Shown here piece after piece: positions 7,695 through 12,873 of a stretch of 12,873 nt of DNA. Within the stretch, counting starts at the first letter, position 1. The number at the start of each line of letters is the position of its first letter. The stretch comes from an uncultured Eubacteriales bacterium (GTDB taxonomy: Bacteria; Bacillota_A; Clostridia; Christensenellales; Aristaeellaceae). The position numbers were made by a program, and so were the translations under genes. The notes below the pieces were generated by a model that ran no database searches, was not told the DNA's origin, and saw only the letters and a program-made list of their open reading frames with translations. The stretch is taken from the NCBI GenBank assembly GCA_902803675.1, contig CADCQZ010000037.1, positions 1-12,873 of the forward strand, in the 5' to 3' direction.

Positions 7695-8881
7695 GCAGTA
7701 AAGTGAGATATATCGAGCCGCCCAAGACCAACAACAAGGCCGATCAGCTCCGCTACCTGGCTCAGCTGCGCGGGGAGGTCCAGGAGGAAGCCCCGAAGCT
7801 GAACGTCAAAAAATTCCTGATCGCTTCCCTGATCATCGTGGTGATCCTCACGGCCGGCCTGATCTTCTGCAACATCATGCTGGCGCGCATCGAGGAATAC
7901 AATATCGGGGTGGAGCTGGGCACCATATCCGGCAACGTGGACAACTCCGCGTCCTATTACCTGGTGGGGCGCTTCGCTGCCATCGCGCTGCTGGTGATCT
8001 ACGGCTTCGTGATGCTGGTCAAGCTGGTCAAGCCCAAGCGCCGCAAGCCCAACCGCAGCTTCTGGGGAGACCTGGGGGTGTACATCCTCCTGAGCGTCAT
8101 GGCGCTGGCCATGGCTTTCCCGCTGATCTTCTCCATCGCTTCGTCCCTCAAGCCCCTGGACGAGCTGTTCCGTTTCCCGCCCCGGGTGTTCCCCTCCCAT
8201 GTGACCTTTGACAACTTCAGCGACCTGTTCGTCACCATGGGACAGAGCTGGGTGCCCTTCTCCCGGTACCTGACCAACACCGTGTTCATCACCGTGGTGG
8301 GCACCTTCGGGCACGTGGTCATCGCCTCCATGGCGGCCTTCGTGCTGGCGAAGTACGATTTCCCCGGCGGGAAGACGTTTTTCGCCGTCGTGGTCACGGC
8401 CCTGATGTTCTCCGGCTATGTGACGGGCATCCCCAACTATGTCATCATGAGCAAGATGGGCATCATCGATACCTACTGGGCCATCATCCTGCCGGCCTTC
8501 GCGGCTCCCATCGGGCTGTTCCTGATGAAGCAGTTCATGGAGAGCCTGCCCACGGCCCTGATCGAGGCGGCCCATATCGACGGCGCGGGCGAGTTCAGGA
8601 TCTTCTGGAGCATCGTCATGCCGAATGTGAAGCCCGCCTGGCTCACCATCATCATTTTCTCCGTGCAGAGCCTGTGGAACAACAGCGCCTCCACCGTGAT
8701 CTACTCCGAGGCGAAAAAGACCCTCGTCTACGCCCTGCAGCAGATCCAGGCGGGCGGCATCGCCCGTACGGGCCAGGCGGCGGCGGTCACGGTCATCGTG
8801 ATGCTGGTGCCTATCGCCATATTCATCCTTTCCCAGAGCCGGATCCTGGAGACCATGGCATCCTCCGGCCTGAAGGACTGA
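7691..8881 (+). CDS. ABC sugar transporter permease, MalG/UgpE type, with an N-terminal two-helix extension
   Basis: Second membrane subunit of the importer, with 396 residues. The conserved core starts near residue 126 (DLGVYILLSVMALAMAFPL) and carries the EAA loop EAAHIDGAG at 292-300, closing with MP at 310-311. MalG-type permeases usually have about 270-300 residues. Here about 120 extra residues precede the core: a charged segment (1-40), an added helix (42-63), a polar loop (64-90), a second added helix (93-111) and a basic stretch KLVKPKRRKPNR. The added helices would place residues 64-90 outside if the basic stretches stay inside. The start is ATG 7691, 7 bases after AGGAGGG and inside the ATGA overlap. 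The reading frame is open further upstream to 7499, but that part lies inside the previous permease. Confidence 0.92.
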   Translation: MSSKVRYIEPPKTNNKADQLRYLAQLRGEVQEEAPKLNVKKFLIASLIIVVILTAGLIFCNIMLARIEEYNIGVELGTISGNVDNSASYYLVGRFAAIALLVIYGFVMLVKLVKPKRRKPNRSFWGDLGVYILLSVMALAMAFPLIFSIASSLKPLDELFRFPPRVFPSHVTFDNFSDLFVTMGQSWVPFSRYLTNTVFITVVGTFGHVVIASMAAFVLAKYDFPGGKTFFAVVVTALMFSGYVTGIPNYVIMSKMGIIDTYWAIILPAFAAPIGLFLMKQFMESLPTALIEAAHIDGAGEFRIFWSIVMPNVKPAWLTIIIFSVQSLWNNSASTVIYSEAKKTLVYALQQIQAGGIARTGQAAAVTVIVMLVPIAIFILSQSRILETMASSGLKD

Positions 8882-8906
8882 CTTAAGGAAGGGAGGGAAG
8901 AAGATC

Positions 8907-10418
8907 GTGAAACGTTATCTGCGTCTGCTGGCACTGGGCATCGCGGCGATGCTCCTGATGCCGGTGTGCTGCGCCCTCGCCGAGAGCGACGGTTTCAGCA
9001 ATGTGTATACCTACAACTACGATTACTGGGGCGAGATGCGCCAGTCCCCGGACGCCTACCGTGTCCAGCAGGTGGTCTACAGCGCCACTCTGGGCCTTGA
9101 AACGCCCATGCGCCGGCCCCAGAGCCTGTTCGTCCTGGGGGAGCACCTGTATGTCTGCGATACGGGCAACAACCGCATCCTGCATCTGAAAAGATCCGGT
9201 GACAGTTTCACCCTGGCGGACATCATCGATCATGTCAGCGGGACCTCGCCGGAGACCTTCAATACCCCCGGCGACGTGGCGGTGGACGAAAAAGGCAACA
9301 TCTACGTGGCGGACACCAACAACAACCGCATCGTGATGATGGACAAGAGCTTCAACTTCGTGAGGGACTACGTCAAACCGGCGGACACCACCTTCGATCA
9401 GAACCTGAGCTTCCTGCCCAGCAAGATCGTCGTGGATTCCACCGGCCGCGTGTTCGCCCTGGCCACCAACGTGAACAAGGGCATCGTCAAATACGAGGCG
9501 GACGGCACCTTCACCGGCTTCATCGGGGCCAACAAGGCCAAGTACGATCCGTGGGACTACATCTGGAAGTCCTTCTTCACCACCAAGGAACAGCGGGCCT
9601 CCCAGGCCTCCTTCGTGCCCACGGAATACGAAAACATCTACATCGACCACGACGATTTCATCTACGCCACCAACACCGTGTTCAGCGAGTACGACCTGGA
9701 GTGGGACGTGGCCAAGCCCATCCGCCGGATCAACTCCATCGGCAACGATATCCTGATCAAGAACGACCGCTATCCCCCGATCGGCGATCTGCTCTGGGTG
9801 GAGGGCAGCCTGGATTACGGCCCCTCCAAGTTCCGGGATATCACGGTGCTGGACAACGACATCTACATCGCCGTGGATTCCACCCACGGCCGCCTGTTCG
9901 GTTACGATCCCCAGGGCATCATGCTGTGGGCCTTCGGCAGCAAGGGCAACTTCGAGGGCGCGTTCCTGTCCGCCAAGTCCGTTGAGCATATGGGGCTGGA
10001 CCTGATGGTGCTGGACCAGAACGAGAACAGCATCACGGTGTTCACCCCCACCGAGTACGGCCGGCTCATCTACCAGGCCAGCGACGAGTACTTAAAGGGC
10101 GAATACGACAAGTCCGCCGACACCTGGCGGGAAGTGCTCAAGCTGAATGCCAACTACAACCTGGCCTTCATCGGGATCGGCCGTTCGCTGATGCGGCAGG
10201 AGAACTACGAGGAGGCCATGCGGTACTTCAAGATGGCGCATGACCGGGAAAACTACGGCCGCGCCTACCGGTACTACCGCAAGGTCGTCGTGGAGCGCAA
10301 CATCGTCTGGATCGTCATCGCGGTGGCGGCCCTCCTGATCGTGCCCCCGGTGATCAGCTTCATCAAAAAAACGAGAGCGGAGGTGTCAGCTTATGAGCGC
10401 AGACAGGCTGCCCGCTGA
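8907..10418 (+). CDS. Secreted NHL-repeat beta-propeller protein with TPR segment and C-terminal membrane anchor
   Basis: The 503-residue protein begins with a type I signal peptide (residues 1-25, ending ALA before ESDG). The cysteines at 21-22 do not form a lipobox. Residues about 65-380 form a propeller of NHL-like blades; the clearest are RRPQSLFVLGEHLYVCDTGN (70-89), and NTPGDVAVDEKGNIYVADTN followed by NNRIV (119-143). Residues about 387-455 are TPR-like (YLKGEYDKSADTWREVLKLN; QENYEEAMRYFKMAHD). One helix at about 466-486 precedes a basic tail, so the propeller and TPR should face outside. NHL propellers usually bind proteins or glycans and some are enzymes, but I see no catalytic signature. 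The start is GTG 8907, behind GGGAGGG. The end overlaps the next gene by 26 bases. It could be an assembly or sensing subunit of the importer (inference). Confidence 0.82.
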   Translation: MKRYLRLLALGIAAMLLMPVCCALAESDGFSNVYTYNYDYWGEMRQSPDAYRVQQVVYSATLGLETPMRRPQSLFVLGEHLYVCDTGNNRILHLKRSGDSFTLADIIDHVSGTSPETFNTPGDVAVDEKGNIYVADTNNNRIVMMDKSFNFVRDYVKPADTTFDQNLSFLPSKIVVDSTGRVFALATNVNKGIVKYEADGTFTGFIGANKAKYDPWDYIWKSFFTTKEQRASQASFVPTEYENIYIDHDDFIYATNTVFSEYDLEWDVAKPIRRINSIGNDILIKNDRYPPIGDLLWVEGSLDYGPSKFRDITVLDNDIYIAVDSTHGRLFGYDPQGIMLWAFGSKGNFEGAFLSAKSVEHMGLDLMVLDQNENSITVFTPTEYGRLIYQASDEYLKGEYDKSADTWREVLKLNANYNLAFIGIGRSLMRQENYEEAMRYFKMAHDRENYGRAYRYYRKVVVERNIVWIVIAVAALLIVPPVISFIKKTRAEVSAYERRQAAR

Positions 10419-11079
10419 CGCAGCGGCTGTGGACGCCCGCAGGGCAGGATGGCAGCGCTATAAATCCACCCTGCGCTACGGCCTTTACGTGATCACGCAT
10501 CCCTTCGACGGCTTCTGGGACCTGGTGCACGAAAAGCGCGGATCCCTGGCGGCCGCCCATACCTTCCTGGCGCTGTTCCTGATCACTTATGTGCTCAAAC
10601 TGATGCTGACCAATTTCCAGTTCATCACGGCGCCGATCCAGTACATCAACATCTACGAGCGCTGCGCGTCGCTGCTGCTGCCGTTCCTGGTGCTGTGCCT
10701 GTCCAACTGGAGCCTTTCCACCCTGTTTGACGGCAAGGGGCACTTCAGGGACATCTACATGGCCATGTGCTACGCGCTGGTGCCCTACATCCTGATCCAG
10801 CTGCCGCTGATCCTGATCAGCAACGTGATCTCCTACGACGAAGCGTCGTACTACACGGTGATGATGAGCGTATCGGTGATCTGGTGCCTGTTCCTGGCTT
10901 TCGCCGGCCTGATGCAGGTGCATGACTACAGCCCCGGGAAAACGCTGATCTTTATCGTGTTCACGATCTTCGGCGCCCTGGTGATCCTGTTCCTGGTGCT
11001 GGTATTCTTCAGCCTTCTGAGCGACGCGATGGGGTACTTCGTGTCCCTGTACCGCGAGATCGTTTTCAGGCTGCACTGA
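10393..11079 (+). CDS. YIP1-family five-helix membrane protein
   Basis: The 228-residue integral membrane protein has five predicted helices (about 52-72, 91-110, 124-145, 153-173 and 184-208) after a 50-residue cytoplasmic-looking N-terminus. Family-like motifs are THPFDGFWDL at 35-44, NWSLSTLFDGKGHFRDIYMA at 105-124, the VPYI helix end at 130-133, and the Gly/Pro-containing turn QVHDYSPGKT at 175-184. YIP1-type proteins in eukaryotes act in membrane traffic; the bacterial members have no established role that I know of. ATG 10393 lies inside the end of the NHL gene (26-base overlap), 8 bases after GGAGGT at 10379-10384, so translation is probably coupled. Its position between an extracytoplasmic propeller protein and a DUF5696-like protein suggests a membrane subunit of the same complex, which is inference. 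Confidence 0.8.
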   Translation: MSADRLPADAAAVDARRAGWQRYKSTLRYGLYVITHPFDGFWDLVHEKRGSLAAAHTFLALFLITYVLKLMLTNFQFITAPIQYINIYERCASLLLPFLVLCLSNWSLSTLFDGKGHFRDIYMAMCYALVPYILIQLPLILISNVISYDEASYYTVMMSVSVIWCLFLAFAGLMQVHDYSPGKTLIFIVFTIFGALVILFLVLVFFSLLSDAMGYFVSLYREIVFRLH

Positions 11080-11085
11080 TGGGGG

Positions 11086-11092
11086 AGGAGGT
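11086..11092 (+). promoter_or_regulatory. Perfect ribosome binding site AGGAGGT before the DUF5696-like gene
   Basis: AGGAGGT is a full match to the anti-Shine-Dalgarno complement. Two tandem ATGs follow at 11096 and 11099. The distances are 3 and 6 bases, and the other genes here use 5 to 9, so the second ATG is preferred. The site begins 7 bases after the stop of the YIP1 gene. Confidence 0.7.
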
Positions 11093-11098
11093 TTGATG

Positions 11099-12873
11099 AT
11101 GAAAAAAAGATCCATCCTCCGCCGGCTGATCCCCTGGCTGGTGGCCGCGGCGCTCATCGCCGCCCTGGTGATCTTCGTGGGCATCCCGCTTTACGGCACC
11201 CCGGAAACGGAGCAGGAAGACCCGCCGGTCATCTCCTACTATGAGGGCGGGAAGCAGACTCTCACCATGGAGAACGACAGCCTGCTGTTTGAAATGGACG
11301 CCGCCACCACCCAGTTCAAGCTCACGGAGAAGGCTACGGGCCGGGAGTGGCTGTCCAATCCCGCGGACGCCGCGCAGGACACGGTGGCTTTGGCCGCCAA
11401 CAAGGCCATGCTCCAGTCCACCCTGGTGGTGACCTACTCCTCCGCCAGCGGCACCATCGATTTCAACAACTACACCTATTCCATCGAGAACGGCACCTAT
11501 TCCGTGGAGAAGGAAGAGGACGGCAGCGTGGCCGTGACCTATTCCGTGGGCAAGATCGAGAAGATCTACCTGCTGCCCTCCGCCATCACGGTGGAGCGCT
11601 TCAACAGCTTCGTGGACCAGCTCAACAGCCGGGACTCCAAGAAGGTCAAGAACGTCTACACCCTTTACAAACCCGATAAGATCAACGACGTCAAGAACAA
11701 GGACGAGCTCCTGGCCCTGTACCCGAGCCTGGCGGAGCAGGAGCTGTACGTGCTCAAGGCGGATACCTCCGAGAACAACAAAAAGAGCATAGCGGGCATC
11801 TTCGCCACAGTCGGCTACACCCAGGAAGAATATGACCTTGATATGCAGCTGGTGGCCGGCGCCAAGGAGAACACCGATCCGGTGTTCAACGTGACGGTGG
11901 TGTACCAGCTCGACGGGCCGGACTTCCTGGTCAAGGTGCCCTATGACCGGATCCGCTACCGCGCGGGATACCCCATCACCTACGTGACGGTGCTGCCCAT
12001 GTTCGGCGCCGCGGGGCTGAACGAGGACGGCTTCATGTTCATCCCCGAGGGTGGCGGCGCGCTGATCCGCTACAACAACGGCAAGCTGGCCCAGAACAGC
12101 TATTACGCCAACCTGTACGGCTGGGATTACGGCTCCGAGCGCACCGAGGTGGTCAGCGAGACGAAGAACACCTTCCCGGTCTTCGGCATGACCAGGAGCG
12201 GCGGGTCCTTCATCTGCATCCTGGAGGGCGCGCCTTCCTTCGGCGGCATCCAGGCGGATATCAGCCTGCGCTACAACAGCTACAACTGGATCTGCGCCAA
12301 GTACAACGTGCTGCACAGCGACAAGTACAATGTCTCCGCCAAGACCGCCAACCTGGTCTACATGTTCGAGAAGGAGATGCCCGAGGAGACCGTCTGCCAG
12401 CGCTACCGCTTCATCGACAGTGACGACTACGTGGACATGGCAACGGCCTACGGCGATTATCTGCGCGCCCGGTATCCCGAGATGAAGACCGCGGCCGCGG
12501 ACGTGCCCGTGTCCGTGGAGCTGGTGGGCGCCATCGACAAAAAGGTGGTCCGCTTCGGCCTGCCCGTGGACGCGGTGGTCCCCGTCACCACCTTCGACGA
12601 CGCGAAAAAGATCATCGGCGATCTGAAGGACATCCCGAACCTGAGCGTGAGGATGACCGGCTGGGCCAACGGCGGCGTCAGCCAGAAGGTGCTCACCAAA
12701 GTCAAGACGCTGCGCGGCCTGGGCGGCGATAACGGGATGCGGTCCCTGATCCGGGAAGCCGCGGAGATGAAGGTGCCGCTGTACTTTGACGGCCTCACCT
12801 GCTTCGCCTACCGCAGCGGCCTGACCAACGGCTTCATCGCCTACCGGGACGCGGCCAGGTTCACCACCCGGGA
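11099..12873 (+). CDS. Membrane-anchored DUF5696-like protein with a possible TIM-barrel domain, C-terminus cut by window edge
   Basis: 591 codons are visible and the frame is still open at the right edge. A basic start (MKKRSILRR) and one hydrophobic helix (about 11-31) predict export or an N-terminal anchor. Residues about 50-470 look like a large beta-rich domain whose opening, LLFEMDAATTQFKLTEKATG with REW next (62-84), resembles the N-terminal sandwich of several glycoside hydrolase groups. From about 470 comes VSVELVGAIDKK, PVTTFDDAKKIIGDL, LSVRMTGWANGG and VPLYFDG, an alternating strand/helix pattern that fits the first strands of a TIM barrel. I place it in DUF5696 from memory of such proteins beside similar transporters; this is not a search result. 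It may act on or bind extracellular glycan, but no catalytic residue can be named, partly because the C-terminal part is missing. It starts 19 bases after the YIP1 stop. Confidence 0.75.
   Translation, partial: MKKRSILRRLIPWLVAAALIAALVIFVGIPLYGTPETEQEDPPVISYYEGGKQTLTMENDSLLFEMDAATTQFKLTEKATGREWLSNPADAAQDTVALAANKAMLQSTLVVTYSSASGTIDFNNYTYSIENGTYSVEKEEDGSVAVTYSVGKIEKIYLLPSAITVERFNSFVDQLNSRDSKKVKNVYTLYKPDKINDVKNKDELLALYPSLAEQELYVLKADTSENNKKSIAGIFATVGYTQEEYDLDMQLVAGAKENTDPVFNVTVVYQLDGPDFLVKVPYDRIRYRAGYPITYVTVLPMFGAAGLNEDGFMFIPEGGGALIRYNNGKLAQNSYYANLYGWDYGSERTEVVSETKNTFPVFGMTRSGGSFICILEGAPSFGGIQADISLRYNSYNWICAKYNVLHSDKYNVSAKTANLVYMFEKEMPEETVCQRYRFIDSDDYVDMATAYGDYLRARYPEMKTAAADVPVSVELVGAIDKKVVRFGLPVDAVVPVTTFDDAKKIIGDLKDIPNLSVRMTGWANGGVSQKVLTKVKTLRGLGGDNGMRSLIREAAEMKVPLYFDGLTCFAYRSGLTNGFIAYRDAARFTTR

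Noticed and set aside
8883..9989. Minus-strand open frame of 368 codons opposite the NHL gene
   Set aside because: It is the same antisense effect; the sense strand has a signal peptide, NHL blades and a ribosome binding site.
11066..12316. Minus-strand open frame of 416 codons opposite the DUF5696-like gene
   Set aside because: The sense frame runs unbroken to the window edge with a perfect ribosome binding site and a membrane anchor. The antisense product has no coherent domain.

Overview
The window looks like a carbohydrate-use region from a high-GC Bacillota, probably an uncultured gut-type member of Clostridia. This is inference: Shine-Dalgarno sites of the AGGAGG type precede almost every gene, the promoters are sigma-A-like, and coding DNA is GC-rich by eye with strong preference for C/G-ending codons. 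The protein set (very long solute-binding protein, two permeases, NHL protein, YIP1 protein, DUF5696-like protein) is one I recall, from memory only, in Paenibacillus and Clostridia. I see no tRNA, rRNA, CRISPR array, insertion sequence or convincing intrinsic terminator.

Layout. (1) Positions 1-2079, minus strand: a GH94 sugar phosphorylase, cut off at its C-terminus by the window edge. (2) 2080-2268: a divergent intergenic region with one promoter on each strand. (3) 2269-3717, plus strand: a SASA-family carbohydrate O-acetylesterase. (4) 3718-3832: a short gap with a near-consensus promoter. (5) 3833 to the right edge, plus strand: six tightly packed or overlapping genes. They encode a membrane-anchored solute-binding protein with two carbohydrate-binding-like modules, a MalF/UgpA-type permease, a MalG/UgpE-type permease with an unusual N-terminal extension, a secreted NHL-propeller/TPR protein with a C-terminal anchor, a five-helix YIP1-family protein, and a membrane-anchored DUF5696-like protein that runs off the window.

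How it may work together (inference). The operon would capture an extracellular oligosaccharide and import it through a CUT1-type ABC permease pair. No ATPase gene is present, so a shared MsmX-like ATPase elsewhere would be needed. Inside the cell, the signal-less esterase could remove acetyl groups and the GH94 enzyme could phosphorolyse the beta-linked disaccharide or oligosaccharide to a sugar 1-phosphate. The NHL/TPR, YIP1 and DUF5696-like proteins all carry membrane segments and are linked to the permeases by overlaps or very short gaps. They look like dedicated parts of an envelope complex whose role is unknown, and they are the most interesting content here.
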